Source: Austropuccinia psidii (lineage: Eukaryota; Basidiomycota; Pucciniomycetes; Pucciniales; Sphaerophragmiaceae). Taken from it: a stretch of DNA of 64,000 nt. Within the stretch, counting starts at the first letter, position 1, and each line of letters starts with the position of its first letter. Made by a program: the position numbers and the translations under genes. The notes under the pieces were generated by a model. That model ran no database searches. It had not been told where the DNA came from and saw only the letters and a program-made list of their open reading frames with translations. The stretch covers positions 22,071,866-22,135,865 of the forward strand of contig JALGQZ010000008.1 in the NCBI GenBank assembly GCA_023105745.1. The letters are read 5' to 3'. Shown here piece by piece: positions 48,125 to 62,200 of the stretch.

Positions 48125-50681
48125 ATGACTTCAAGCCATCGGGTGCCATGCCTATCGTTTGTATTTTGGCCAAGTGCTTGCCCACTTGATTCAACGGGAT
48201 ATCTCATCGGTTGGCGAAAGAAGACCGCTATATGCGTGGCGACATTGGCTACCGATCCCTTCGTGGTGGGTAAATAGCTGTCTCCCTAAAAATCGCAATG
48301 AAATATCGCTTAATAACTGACATGTTTATTAATCAATAGGATTCACACAGCGTTCTATCTGGCCTTACGGACACTCCAAGCAAACATTCATCGCCACGTA
48401 TTTTAGGAGAAAGCTCAACATCTAGCACCACGTGTCTTCCCGAACTTCGGCATGAGGGCGAAATATGGCTTTCGTTGGTTTATGCCAATCAAACTCTTAA
48501 ATTAAGGCAGGCTAAACCCCTTTTTCAAATGTTGATCTGGTGCACTTATACTTCATTTACGTTTCATTTTCAGGGGATTTGAAGAAAAAACAATTATTGT
48601 AATTTTTTACGACAGACCCTTGATGAGAAAGCATCGGTTTTTTTCTCTACAACCTTTACTTAAGCCATTTCATTTTTCGGATCTTTCTCACTCGCCTGAA
48701 AAAACAAAGCCAAATTATTTACTTGCAAAAAAGATCAGAAAATTCGATGAAGCTTATCCACAATATGCCTTGAGCGGTTGGGGCACCGCCGCCGAAATGT
48801 CACACGTCATAGATTTTGTCAGTCTGCTTATCCGCTTTTGTTTGACTTACCGTCACCCGTTAATGTCAAATATTGTTTTCAATCTAATTCATGGCCTCCC
48901 ATAGATTAATTCTAGTCAAGAATTACATGATAGAGTTCACAAGACTGCAATACCCGCTAAAATTAATCAAAGAAATGCAATCCATCAAGATAAAAAACAT
49001 ACGTCAAGTAAAACCACCTATTACCTCGAATTGCTATTTTCTCTTTCAAGTTTTTGTATGTGACCAGTTCAAACTTGGCCCTTCTCCCTATGCATGGGGA
49101 GGATATTGACTGCAAAAGTATTTTTAGCACAACAAGTACATGTTCGATTGATTGAAATTTTCAGCTGGCCAACTAGATACAGGAAGATAACAAGAGAAGA
49201 AGATATCGATTTGTCAGATTGTCGAGCTGAATATGTGATGTATGTAGCATGTCTTTCGGGCCTTAGTAGTTCGCTTACCCACTTGACTTCAATGATACTT
49301 TATTTACAGGCTTTTCAACACACTTTGGTTGATTGCGAATGATATTATTTTTGGCAGCTCAAGTGCTACATTTCTCATGGCAAATTCAGAGCGCTTGGCC
49401 AATTGGTTACAATATTACGTGGAAGTGGGTCACATTTATATAGCCTGACAACTTGGCTGTGACAATAACGACCTTGGATTCCAAATCACATTGACCCTTG
49501 TCATTTGTTTAGACCTACACAGTTACCTTTGTCAAGGTTGCGTTAAAATGGACGAATTCATACCCTGTTGGACTTAAACTGAATGATCAGCTGGGTCACG
49601 CTTTTTGTGTTGGTTCAAATGCTGCTGTAGATATTTGGTATATTTGTAAGCTCGAAGCCATTTAATTTTAGCTTTGCCTTGGCTTTTACTTATTTTTTAT
49701 CTTGATTTCCAAGACGTTCTCAAGTTTGCGTTCTTAGCTTTACCAAAAACGATCTGGATTACAGGATTTGCCAGTCAACTCGGAAACACATTTGCATTGG
49801 CCATCGCTTCTGATTTTCTAACCATTGCTACGTTTCATCTCTGGATAATTTACCGAATAGTTACATTCATCTTTGATTGGCAATTGAGATTTCTTGGTGT
49901 CTTATTTAACATCTTCAGAGGTAAACAACTTTTAATAGCTTATAGGCGTCATCCTCTCAAATGTCATTTTTCCTTCAACATTGGTTCACAGGGCGAAAAT
50001 TTAATGTCTTGCGTGGGCGGAATGAACCGGCAACGTATCAACTTGATCAATTGATTCTAGGCACCATTTTGTTCACTTTAACCAGCTTTTTGTTTCCCAC
50101 TGTGCTGGCTTTTTATATACTCATGGGTTTGGTAGGATGATTCTATTTTATCCAAGTCAAGAAAAATAAATGCCTGCATGCAATCTAAAGATTGTATGTT
50201 TGTTTCTTAGACCCGTCTTCTGATTGTTGGACTTCATGCAATCATCCACACTGGGCTCTATCTTTTAAATCATTTTCCTTTGTTCGTCGTGATGCTCAGA
50301 CTCAAGGATCCGGCTCGATTACCTGGTAAGTAGTTACCACATGAACTTATCCGGACAAACTAAAGTAACAAATTTTGCAAGTACTGCGCGCCATTTTTTA
50401 GCTGGCATTTGTTTTCTGCCTCAAGATTACCAACAGCTAACGCACTTTAGGTTAACGGTCAGTCTTTAAGAACGGATTCATCTCGATGCCTCTAGCTGAT
50501 TTTGGCGTATCACCGAACTACTTAGAACGTACCTGTTGGAATGACTTGCATATTTGCTGATTACATATCGCTATGGGCCCAACTGACTGCGCACTACTCG
50601 CCACGCTTGCTGTTTTATCGTTTTTGTACCGGCAAACCAATTGCACCACTCGCAACTCGACCAGCTTATAGAAGGCCGTGA
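48125..50681 (+). CDS. GPI1: GPI1/PIG-Q: subunit of the GPI-GlcNAc transferase, 12 exons
   Basis: Exons: 48125-48265, 48340-48530 (or -48506), 48574-48817, 48905-49055, 49128-49239, 49310-49424, 49513-49645, 49714-49920, 49992-50131, 50211-50325, 50402-50457, 50526-50681. Phases agree throughout, giving about 586 residues (578 with the alternative end of exon 2), a normal family length. Family features in order: VFWPSACPLDSTGYLIGWR near the N-terminus, IVIFYDRPLMRKHRFFSLQP, SWPTRYRKITREEDIDL, LFNTLWLIANDIIFG, YPVGLKLN, IFRGRKFNVLRGRNEP, TYQLDQLILGTILFT, LLNHFPLFVVMLRLKDPARL. The start is the first Met after an in-frame TAG at 48089. Several membrane spans. GPI1 stabilises the ER complex that transfers GlcNAc to phosphatidylinositol, the first step of GPI-anchor synthesis. 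No stop breaks the model, so the gene looks functional. Confidence 0.92.
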
Positions 50682-51137
50682 CAAAGTACGCGTTATCTGT
50701 ACAGGGGCTGAAGCCGGCTTCAGGACCCTTAAAAAGTGGTCGGCGTCAAGTCCATATCTCTGCTAAAAGCTTAGAAAGTTCTCACAACGCGAAGCACAAC
50801 GCTCCGGTAAATAATAAGCCCATTGAAAACTCCTTTCCCCGCAAAAACATATCTATATACTATTATAAGAATACTACCAAACGAGGAAAGAAGATTTATT
50901 CCCAACTTCGCAAAGCTTTGTGGACAAAACATTCTAAAATAGTCCAGGGCATCTTTTACTTTAATCTTCATCACTTGACTGATCGCTTTCTTGGGCTGTT
51001 GCTCCCTCCATCGTGTTTATCTCTTTGACCAAGGCGGCGGCAGTACCCTCATCAGCTGTAGTCGAACCGGCAGCTTGCATTCTCCTGCCTGATGATGAAA
51101 AAAGGTTTATTTGGAACAAAAGTATGAGTCAAATGGC
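50682..51137. other. Convergent spacer between GPI1 and CWF18
   Basis: 456 bp between the stop codons of two genes reading towards each other. It must hold both 3' UTRs. An open frame at 50678-51028 overlaps the GPI1 stop in another frame and is not recognised. Confidence 0.55.
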
Positions 51138-51940
51138 TTATTTTTTATTAATCGATGATAATAATGTTGACGATTTACGAATTAGCGTGGCGAAAGCCGC
51201 TTGAGTTATAGGGTCCAGTTTCGACGTTTTTTTCATTAAGTCTCGCTTCAAATCCCAATTGGGTTTTTTAGGTTGAATTTTCGTTAGCTCCTGGGCGCTC
51301 AAAAAAGGAATCAATTTTGCCATTTGTTTTTAAAAACCATGTTATTTGAGAGCGAGCGATCATGTAATACCAATTCTCCTGCTCTGCGAATCTCATCTTC
51401 CCTCTTAACATTTTCCATCACATCTTTAACAGTTTCTTCAACAGTGTCCTTTATATTACTATCATCATGACGTTTGGGTCCATGAATTGACGGATCATAG
51501 TTCCTAAATCGAAATTCTAGCTTCCTAGAGCAAGAAGAAAGAACGCATAGAAATTGCAGCACGTTCGATGATTTGTGCCAAATGAACGGAAACCGTAAAA
51601 ATTTAGCATAAATGATGAAAAGGACTCCAACTAAGAAGCGCTCTTTTCATGCGATTGAGCAAAGATAAATGAAGAGTATGCTTGTGCGATCGAAAAATTA
51701 CTACGCTTGAGATTCGGATGATTATTGATTGGTTGAGACTCAACGAAAAGACAACTCCCTTATGCTCTTATTCAAATGCCATCACTGTCAAAGAAAAAAA
51801 AAATAACTACTCAACTTTGAACGTTTACTTGAAGGATTAGTTTCATCATCTTCTTCAATTTTTGTTTCAGACTCTTGTTTTCTTTTTGCAAGTAAATTCA
51901 ATTTTTGTTTTCTACTTAATGATTGTTCTTCTAATGACAT
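51138..51940 (-). CDS. CWF18: CWF18/CCDC12 pre-mRNA-splicing factor, 3 exons
   Basis: Exons on the minus strand: 51940-51816, 51524-51371 and 51290-51138, total 432 nt, 143 residues, all phases consistent. Intron 1 has donor GTTGAG and acceptor GCTCTAG; intron 2 has donor GTATTA and acceptor GCCCAG. The N-terminus MSLEEQSLSRKQKLNLLAKR is the family's basic start, the middle has KLEFRFRNYDPS, and the C-terminal block LTKIQPKKPNWDLKRDLMKK is the cwf18 signature. The known homologues (S. pombe Cwf18, human CCDC12) are small proteins of the active spliceosome. Length fits the family (about 140-165). Convergent with GPI1. Confidence 0.92.
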
Positions 51941-54900
51941 GATTAATTTTTATTATTCTTACTGTTATTTTGGAATTATTGTTTGTAAAAAAAGAAGATT
52001 CGATTCGAATTATACTGCAGTTACACTACGCAGTGAGCTTGCGAAAAAGAAGAATTGTAAAAAAAGTTTTGATATTGCAAGTTATCCTTGGGTTGTAAAA
52101 ACCCACAAAAAAGCCCGGAACCTTTACCACTTGGCGCAAAGTTACACCCTACGCGCAAAAGTGCAGGCGGTCCAACGGCAAAATTACTGCATCAGTCATT
52201 TGCCATGCAGTGAAGACTGATATTAGAATTGCAGGTTTTGGAGTAGAATAATTTGCAGTCACTCATTCAATTTCTTCAAGTAATCATTTCATGAAGTAAA
52301 ATATGGGTTTAAGAATGGGCCTACCGTCACCCATAGTTTTCTTATTTACCATCAATTAATTTTCAAATTTGATGAAAAATTTGAGGTATTAATAATATTG
52401 AAATTTTACTTTTGTTCAAAAACTGCGCCATAATGGGTGGCTTGAATCTTAGCTAATTGGGGTGAAAAGTATTAAATATAAGTAATAAAGTAGCTTTAGT
52501 CTATGCAGTCTCACTGACTACAATTCAAAAGACTTTCAGTCATGTTAAATCCTTCAAAATGGCTCAAGTCCTCCACTTCTAGATACTTTACCACTGGAAT
52601 AAGCATCCAAAATCCCAATTTTTTCATGAAAAAATTAATTTCAAATAGAATATTGAATCAAATAGTCTAAAATCCTCCCTATCAAAAGGAGTAAGTATAG
52701 TCCAATTTATCTCTTATGTCAGATCTTGCCTTATCAATTAATGAAATTTTGGATTATAAATTTTGAAAATATAATCATTCTTTATCTCTTTAGAAGTAAG
52801 ATTCCATATATATGATTAAATATTTTATCATACATATTTTACTTTAATTTTCTCAGATCAAAAATTATATCTCATAAAAATGAAAAGATTTACCTATTAA
52901 TGATTTTTTAAGATCTTCTCAAGTTTTTAAATGAAAAAGGTTCTAAATATCAAGATCCTTTCAATTGGATTAAAAAAAAAATATTTGTATAATAAAATTA
53001 ATAAATTAAATGTAAAATTCTATTCATTTTAGAAGAAATTTTATTTTAGAATCTATTCTTATTCAAATAATAACTTGATATCAAAATACAAAATTACCTG
53101 TGTAAGGTTTTTCTATGAAAAAACTCATAAAAAGTAATGCATTATGAATTTAATTATAAAAAAACCCAAATATTATTATAAAAACAATATATAAGCTTAT
53201 ATATTTATCAAATTATTGAATAAAAGTAAGTTGAATTACTCAATAATGATAATTAATTATAATTATTCTCTAACAGAAATATATTACAATCAAGTTTAAG
53301 ATATAATATTTAGAATTTCTCAACCAAAATCAATACTATGGTGAACAAAGTCTTCTTGTAACAAAAATTAATTCTAGGAATCTATATAAAAGAAAAAAGA
53401 AAAATAAAACTTACTTCAAAATGCAAGCTCTTATATTTTCTTTTCAAATCCAAAAATTATCGAAAGAATGATAAACAGAAATTGGAAAAACAAAAATATA
53501 CAATCAAAACTTTTCAAATATTTAGAATGAAGGAATTAAATTTTTTGATCAAGAATTGATAAAGTTTTTGTATTGTAAAAATAGATATTATAAAAGAATT
53601 TCACAATATAAAACAGCTTTCCTATTATTGTATTACTACTAATGTAAATCTTCTATGATCTCATTTTCTTTAAGCAGTTAAAATTATTTTGATTATTTAA
53701 TAATACTTTTCATAAATTTGGGATTAGTTTTAAATATTAGAAATATTAATTTTATCATAAAATGAAGGAATCACCATGTGAAAATTTGCTGCACCTGAAA
53801 GAAAATTTGGTATTTTGGATTTATCTTTTACCCAGCCTAAAACAAGATTGGACCATTCCTGGAAGAATTTTGGACCTAGAATTAAGGCTTTTGTCAATAT
53901 TAAAACTTATTCAAATACACTGAAATATTGCATAATTTCCAAGTTTGATCTTCTCCCTTCTAAATCTAATAAAATTATTCTATTGTATGTTATATTTAGT
54001 ATCTTAAGAGCTTGGGATAAATTAAAAAAAATTCATTTGTTTTTTAATCTTCATTTAAATATAATGTACTATAAGCACTTGATTTCACAGCTATATTCTT
54101 TATTTAAACCATCCTTTTTTTTTCTTTTGAGGGTCTTGCTAAGGAAAAAATAAATAAATGCAAAAAACCCTATTTTGATTTTTTGAGGTGTCTATAATTC
54201 TAAAATAATAACATTAATTCTTGTTTCAATTTCAAAAGTTGAATTAAAAGGATGAAATATTTCAAATTTAAACTTTAAATTCAAAAATCTTAAGGTTATA
54301 GTTATTTTTTATATATTAATTTTTTTTTTTTTTTTGAATTATGAAAAAAGATACTTCCAAATGTTTTTTTTGAAAAGAAAAAAACTTTAACAAGAAGAAA
54401 ATATAAAATATCTATATTTTTTCCTTTCTAATTAAATTAAAAATATTTTTAAGTCCAGCATTATCCTCATTATTTTATATTTTGAATTAATTTTTAATAA
54501 TTAGTAAGACTAGTATTATTATTTTTTGTGAAGACAAAAAAGTTCTTTATTTTTCATTTTTTCATTTTTATAATTTTTTAAATTATTTTCTTAGATTAAT
54601 TAAAACTCCATTTTAATAGTTTTGCTTTAAAAAAGAATTTGGAGGATTCTACTATTAAAAATTCAAATATAATCCCTTATATTAAGGTACAGTATATTCT
54701 TTTACTATAAAAAAAGTTGATCATTTAAAAAATATAATAAAATACAATACAGAATAAATTTCATAAATATTCCTTTAAGTTGTTTTTGGGATAAATTCTC
54801 TTCAATAAATAAAGATAAAAAATATTTTGGTTTGAAATATTTTTTTTTTCAGAACTCATGAAAAATATATTAATTAAATATACCCCTAATAATTTCAATT

Positions 54901-56995
54901 ATATATTTTTATTATATGTTTAATTCCAAGAAATGAGGACAAATTGATTCAATATATGAGGGCTTTATACACATCTTAGCCATAGTATTGAGTCAAAGAT
55001 ATTTCAAAAACTCAGTTTAATCATTCTATTGGTAAAATAAAATCAATATTAAAGTTAAAAAAAAGTTTTATATTGAAAATGGAATAAAAAAAAATATTTT
55101 TTCCAAAATTTGGTAATATTTTCAATTAAAAGAAGCATGTAAGTTCTGATTTGAATGAAACGAAAATATGGTTTATGAAAAAAAAATCATTTATGGGTTT
55201 GGAAATGTTTCAGAGGACACTTTTTTTCAAAATCCCATTGTAATGATATCAGAATCTGGGTGAATTCCTTGAAAAAAATTAAGTAATCACAGGGAAATGC
55301 TTGATAGGTTATTGGAACCATGGCTCTGAAATGATATGTGTATCAGCACTAAGAATTTTCCAGAATATTTCTTTTTCGTCTCTTCTAGTAATCTAAGCTG
55401 AATTGATCTATCAACCCCCTTGATTTCCATAAATACGGAAATTATGAAGGAGACATTTTCTTCCATTAGATATTTATAATACTCAAATAAGCTGAATATA
55501 ATTCCATGAACTTCCCACTATACAATTATTATTATTATTGTCAATTCATTATTCCTTAATATAATCTAACTTTTATAAATTAGGTTTAACTTCATAAGAT
55601 TCTTGGTACCTTTCTTAATGAATTTTGGAAATGAATTTCATAAAAGAAGCTATTTATTCAAATTATTTCTCTTTAAGACCACAAAAGATAAAAATTATTT
55701 ATGAAAAAAATTGCTTCATTTTTTTTTCTTCAGAATTTTATATTTGTTGATTCCTTTCCATATCTATTAATGAATAATTAATAAGAATAAATACAGATGT
55801 TCCCCATAAATTATAGAAGAAATAATGTTCTAAATTAATTTGAAAAAATATATATATTTGAATTATGTAGTATTGTTAAAATCAAAAAGTTATTTTGGAG
55901 TAATAATATTTCTAAAACTTTTAAATAAAGATATTATATCAAAACTTATTTATGGGGAAAACTCTTTAATAAATAATAATGATTGTAAGATTAATCAAAA
56001 ATTGTAAAGCTTGAAATAAAGTAAAACAAATCCTATAAGATTGAAGAGAAATAAATCATAATTAAATCAAATAGAGAGTGAACTCGATGGAAAATGTTTA
56101 TTAAAGGAAATAATTAATATGAATGAAGCTTAACCATATTTTTTGATGCAGGCTATCTTTCTTGAAATTCAATACATATTTGAATTGTCTTCATACTCAC
56201 TATGCAAATATTGGGTATTGGAGATTAAGTCTTCTATGATATAAATTCTGTAAGTTTTGTCTTTTAAAATTTTAATAATAATTATTTTAATCATGAGTAC
56301 TATTACTTTCCTCAAATAAAAATATAACATAGTCAAACATTATAACCACAAATATAAATAACATTATTATTAATATGAATAAATTCAGTATTAATGAAGA
56401 ATTCTACAAAATAGAATTAGTCTTATTAAAGACTTTGATAATGAAAATTATATAGTTATTCTATTATTATTATCGTAAGTCACTTGAGATTCTAATAAGA
56501 AGGATAAAAATTCTCTACCTGAGCCAAGATATTTTGTCTTAATTAATTACCACTAAGTGAATTAATTCATTATACACAATTTTGTAATAGTAATTTATAT
56601 AAAAATTCATTACAAAGTATAATTATTGTGAAAAATGTGTGAAGTAATAGTACACTTGGGTTCATTAATGGACACATTTAGATTATGGAACATGATTTGT
56701 TTTATTTTCAGATTAATTTAAAAAAAAAAAGATTCAAGATGTTGGATATTAATAACTGACAATACCAAAAAGAAACCAAGACCTGAAAGTAAAATATCAC
56801 TCAGCTCAAGACCTAATAATTAAGAATTATGCTAAGGGAATTAATTCAGATCTTAAAAAATCACATATTTCCCATCTAATAAGAGGCCATTCAAGTTAAG
56901 GCAAAAATATTGAACCTCCAGGAGGTGTCCATGCACTGAAATCTCATTGAAATATAAATCATTGAGCTCATACCCCTCATCCCCCTCAGTCTCTG
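51941..56995. other. Spacer right of CWF18
   Basis: The first 300 bp keep island-like composition and should hold the CWF18 promoter. From about 52300 the DNA is very AT-rich with no supported gene. TGTAAGGTTTTTCTATGAAA at about 53102 resembles the reversed end of the local LTRs but the similarity stops after 30 bp. ATAACCACAAAT near 56343 also matches LTR sequence. These may be fragments of very old LTRs. Confidence 0.5.
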
Positions 56996-59154
56996 TGTAA
57001 GGTTTGTCTATGAAACTCTTGATAATAGTAGCAATATCAAGAGTACTATGACTGTCCTCAGTAGAAATATATAATATAACAGAATATTATAACCACAAAT
57101 TTAAATATAATTATTAAAAATAATTATATATAAAAAATAAATTTAATTATTATTATAAAAATATAATAATAAAAAAAATAATAATTATAATAAATTATAA
57201 TTATTCTATTATTGTTATAGTCACTGACAGTTATAACAATAAGAAGTGTAAAGCTCTTAATGAGACAATTACACATGGAAAATATGAATATTAACCACTT
57301 ATAAATAATATAAATATTATTTAAAAAAGAATTAAGACACACACAGTGCAGAAATAATTCTTATAGAATAAAATTCTATATAAAAAAACTAATACTAGAT
57401 AAAAAAAGATGTAGAACTTTAGAGAAAACTTACTTAAAATATTTATTTAATACAACAAGTCAAACAACAACAGTTATTATATTAAATAATAATTATAAGT
57501 TAAAAACACACCAAAAATCAATTTTTTTAAAGATAAAACAACTTTTTATAATCAAAATTATGATTAAAGAGTTTTTAAGAGGAATTTGTGGATTTTTAGA
57601 AGATATTTAAGATGATAATTTTTATATAATAAAATGTATTATTGGTGATTACAACAATAATCTAAATTCTATGATTTCAATTCTTTAATTTTAATTAATA
57701 AAGAATAAAATAACTTAAGAATTACTTTAATAATAAGATTTTATATTTAATAAAACTTAACCTGTTTAAATTTCTAATATGATTGGATTGATAATGAATG
57801 ACGGACAAAAACAGTGATGAAAAGACTCTGTTTATGTCTTCAGAGCAGCTCTCACAATTAATAATGAATATAGAGGGCGTGCTCAAGTCAAAACTGAAAA
57901 ACCATGCTTAAAAATAAAGTTCTTAACTTAAGGTAACTTATTTTTAATTCCAATTTAAAGCTATCAGTGTTATTCTTAACTCCATGTAGATTTAATCCTC
58001 ATTTAAACTAATTATTTTAAGTTTTTAATATAAATAAACTTATTTATATTAAATTTCATTACATGAAAAACTTAAAAATGGAGTTTCAAGCAGAAATCTC
58101 TTAAACTCAATTTTTAAAGAAATTATAATTTTGTTTGAGCTTTAATTAAAAGAGTAAATTTACAGGCTAAATATCCAGGAAATTTATTTATAAAAGATAC
58201 TTAAAATTCAATCTATATACGGATAATATTAAATTGTAAGCTGTGTGAAGTTTTCAAGCAAATCCATTAAGAATTGGATTTTTTAATGAATTTTTGAAGT
58301 TATTACTATTTTTCCACGTAAAATAGCAATACACACCAAACCTTAAGTTTTGATAAGGTGTTAATGCTTGAAACCTTAAAGTTTTAAACTTATTTAAGCT
58401 TTGACAGTTCTTAAAACCTTAAATTCAAGCCTGCATATTGGGATTTACCCTTTGGCAGCTTGAAATTCGTGTCTAAATTGGGATAAAACCAGTTTAAGCT
58501 TTAATGTTGTATCAAAGTCTAATCTTAAAGTTTAAATAAGGTTGAAAGCCCCAATACAGGTGGACAACCTTAATTGAATCCTTGCAGATCCACAAAGCTG
58601 GGTACCCCAGCTCTATTTGGTCTTTTTCCTTTGTCCCACCTTTTTGCGTGGATTTTTCCCTTTCATTTATTTAAAGCCATACTACGGCCTTAAACCCTTT
58701 TAAATTGAGCTCACGCAGGATTTACATTCTGTATGGAAAATCCTTAGCCAATTCAGTAAATATACACCACACCTCAATTTTAACTAAAATTTTGGTAAGC
58801 TTGCATAAACCTTATGCAACTTTAAATTTAAGCTTATTTAAGCTTAAATTTAACAATTTTAAAAAAATGTTAAGAAAGTTACATTAGTACTGTGAGATTC
58901 TTAAATCTTCTAATAACATAAGAAATAAGTGTTTTTGGGTATAACACCTTATGGATGTACCCTAGGTTATTTTTGGTGTAGAATCCAAAAATGACATAAT
59001 ATTTATAACTTTGTTTATCCAAAAAAAAGTTATACTTATTTTTTGTTATTTTTTATTCTAAATTCAATTAAAAAGTCTATTGAAGACAAATTTAAATGTG
59101 TATAAAGTTGTTTGTGACCTTATGGGTATGTTATATATACCTCACAGGCTCACA
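56996..59154 (-). repeat. 3' LTR of element D
   Basis: Begins TGTAAGGTTTGTCTATGAAAC and ends ACCTCACAGGCTCACA, the reverse complement of the B LTR. Its promoter would read leftward towards CWF18. Confidence 0.95.
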
Positions 59155-59228
59155 TTCCCTACCACCAAAAAAAAATTGTACCACAATTTTTCTTTTGTAG
59201 TATACCCCCAAGTTATTTGGGGGGGGGT
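59155..59228 (-). promoter_or_regulatory. Polypurine tract and hairpins of element D
   Basis: On the minus strand GGTGGTAGGGAA (59166-59155) precedes the LTR. Upstream are ACAATTTTTTTTTGGT pairing with ACAAAAGAAAAATTGT, and GGGGGTATA pairing with TATACCCCC, the same two hairpins as B. Confidence 0.7.
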
Positions 59229-59294
59229 ATAATCCACTGTCCAACCTCTCGACTTATACTTTTTTAAGTATGTAAAGCACACAATTCAAACTTT

Positions 59295-62200
59295 TCATTG
59301 AGCAATTGGTCTTCTTTCATGTCTGAATCTTCTGAGAAACTTTTGTGAATCAGGTATTTTGCCTTCTACAATCCATTCATCTTCATGTTGTGTATTTTTA
59401 TACCTGACTAAGTATTCTCTTTCATTTTTTCCCCTAAGTCTTGTTTCTTTCAAGACATTTAGTACCTTTTTCTCCTCACTTTGATCTAGTGGGGGTACTT
59501 CTAAGGGTGTTTAATTTCTCAAAGGAAATAATTCCTTATCACTTGAAGTGTAATTCTTTACTAGACTGACAGGGAAAGTTGGATGTTTGTTTTCCAATTC
59601 TCCTGACAGTTTTACTTGTACTGAATTTTTCCCATGAAGGGCTTTAATAATAAATGGTCCTGCAAAGGAATCTTTTAATTTCTTTGGGCCTTTAATGTTA
59701 TTAAAGCTCAAGGTTGAAACTAGTATTAAGTCCCCTACTTTGAATTCTGGGGTCTTATGAACTTTATCCCATTTCTGTTTAGCATATTCAAAGGCATCAT
59801 TCATGCTTTGATTTGCATGATGCCTTAATTTATCAGAAAATAACTTAAAGCTTGAAGCAGTTGGATTAATATCAACCAGATCTTTTTTCAAAGTATCAAT
59901 TGGAAGTTTGGGGTTCCATTCTTTTTCCAAAATTGCAGGAGTTTTGCCTGTTGAAGCATGGATGGAGGTCTTGTAGGCTAATTCCAATTCTGGTATAAGA
60001 GTACACCAATCATGGGTAAAGCCATCAGAATCTTTAAGCTCTAGGCCATAAGTGCAAAATCTTCTGATCATGTCCTCAAGGGTTTGAATCATTCTTTCTG
60101 CCAACCCATCTGTTTGTGGATGGTAGGCTGGTGAGAATGATAGTCTTGTACCCAAAAGCTTATGTAAATTAGTCCATAAGGCTGATGTAAATTTTGTGTC
60201 TTTGTCACTAATGATGTTTTTAAGGAGACCAGTATGGGATATTACTTTATTCCAGATCAAAAGAGCTGTATCCATAGCTGTGTCATCTTTGTGACATGGT
60301 AAAAAGATTGGTGTTTTGCTATATCTGTCCACAATGACAAGACATGCATTGTAACTTTTATCACCTCCAGGTGGTAAGGCAGTTACCCAATCCATGTGAA
60401 CCACTTCCCATGGGGTACTTGGTTCTTGAATATGGATCATTAAACCAAATCTTTTACCAGTAGCTTTATTGGCTTTCTGGCATCTATCACAACTGTGACA
60501 GTACTCAATGACATCTTTTCTCCAAGATGGCCACCAGGCACATTTCTTAATTCTTTCCATAGTTCTGTCTTCAGACAGATGTCCAGAATATATGCTATCA
60601 TGGCATTCTGGTAATATGGTGTTAATTAACATTCTACTACATAGGACCATGTCACATGTGTATTTATATCTATGATATAGTATACCATCAAACAAATGGA
60701 ATCTCCCATTATCATAAGATGTTTTCCAAATATCATCCAGAGAATTAGCCAAGGCTACATATTTGCAATCTTTGTCAATTAAAGCAGTAAGAATATGACA
60801 ATTCTTATCTTGCTTATAGCTTTCTCTAAATTCTTCAAAGAATTCTGTTCCAACATCCGTTATATTAATTCCTTCAATTGGAATTTGAGGTTCTGAACTT
60901 GTAGGAACATAGGCAGGGTTATCAGGTGTATTTGGTAATGCCCATCTACGTAAGCCATCAGCATTCTTATGAATATTTCCAGCTTTATGTACTATGGTAA
61001 TATTGCCTCTATATTCCTGTATAGCAATCTGCCATCTTAACATGTGTCTGTTTGGAGTTTTCATGTTAAGAAGTGATTTTACTGCATTACAATCATTAAT
61101 TACTTCAAACACACTACCATCAAGATAGTAATGAAGTTTTTCCAAAGCCCAAACAAGGCAAAGGCACTTCATTTGGCTAGCTCCATATCTTGCCTCAGTA
61201 GGTTTAATTTGTCTTGAAATAAAACAAATTGGACCTTCATAAGGTTTGTCATTTACATTTTGAACTTGATGAAGAGCATCTCCTAAATCTTCACAACATG
61301 CATTAATATACAGCTTGAAAGGAAGTTTCCAGTCTGGAATCAATAATAATGGTGCATTGGTCAAGGCATACTTGATTTTATCATATGCTTGAATCCTCTC
61401 CTGTGTCATTTCAAAAACAGTTTGCTGATCACAAATTCTGTATAATGATCTGGCATGGATTGAAAAATCTTTAAGGTGCTGCCTGTAATAACTGGAAAAC
61501 ACCAAAAAAGACATCATTTCTTTTTTGTTCTGGGGCATTTGTTTCAGTAAAACTGCAGCCACTTTGGTTTTGTCAAAACCAAGGCTCAGTCCTGAAACTA
61601 CATGTCCTAGAGCTTTCAACTCATGAAACCCAAAATTACATTTTTCAAGAGATATTTTCATTTTCACTTGAAGAATTTTCCTAAGTACTAATGAAAGTCT
61701 CTCTAAATGTAATTGCCAGGTTTCTAAACAAATGATAATGTCATCAATATAAATGATTAACCATCCTTCTGACAATTCATGTGCGAAGATGGTATTAATC
61801 ATTCTCTGATAATGAGAGGGTGCATTTTTAATACCAAAAGGAATTCTCAAATACTCATAAATCCCACAATGAGCAATTATTCTCAATAATTTCCTAGCAT
61901 GAGGTGTCAAAAAATTCTGATGAAAGCCTTTCAGAGCATCCATGGAAGTAATGAATCTTGCTTTGGATAATTGAGTCAAAGTCTCATGAATTCTAGGAAT
62001 TGGATACCTGTCTGGAATAGTATAGGTATTCAGTGCTCTAAAATCACCAACCATCCTTGACTTATCATTATGCCAAGTAATGATTACTGGAGTTGTGACT
62101 TCTACTTCCTCATTGTGTACAGCTTTTCTAAGAACTCCCAGTTTCATTAGTTCATTAATATGACTTTCTAATGCTTCTCTAGCCCTAGGGCTAGCTGGGT

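Noticed and set aside
50678..51028. Plus-strand open frame after GPI1
   Set aside because: It begins at the GPI1 stop in another frame, overlaps the convergent 3' UTR region and has no recognised domain.
51939..52220. Plus-strand open frame diverging from the CWF18 start
   Set aside because: It begins on the CWF18 start codon region, has no domain and most likely covers the CWF18 promoter.
53102..53135. Reversed LTR start resembling the B and C LTR ends
   Set aside because: Similarity fades after about 30 bp, no opposite LTR end or target duplication was found, so it is not called as an element.
58705..58887. Open frames inside LTRs of B and D (also 44279-44482 and 35479-35793)
   Set aside because: They recur only because the LTRs are copies of each other; lengths differ between copies through indels, as expected for non-coding sequence.
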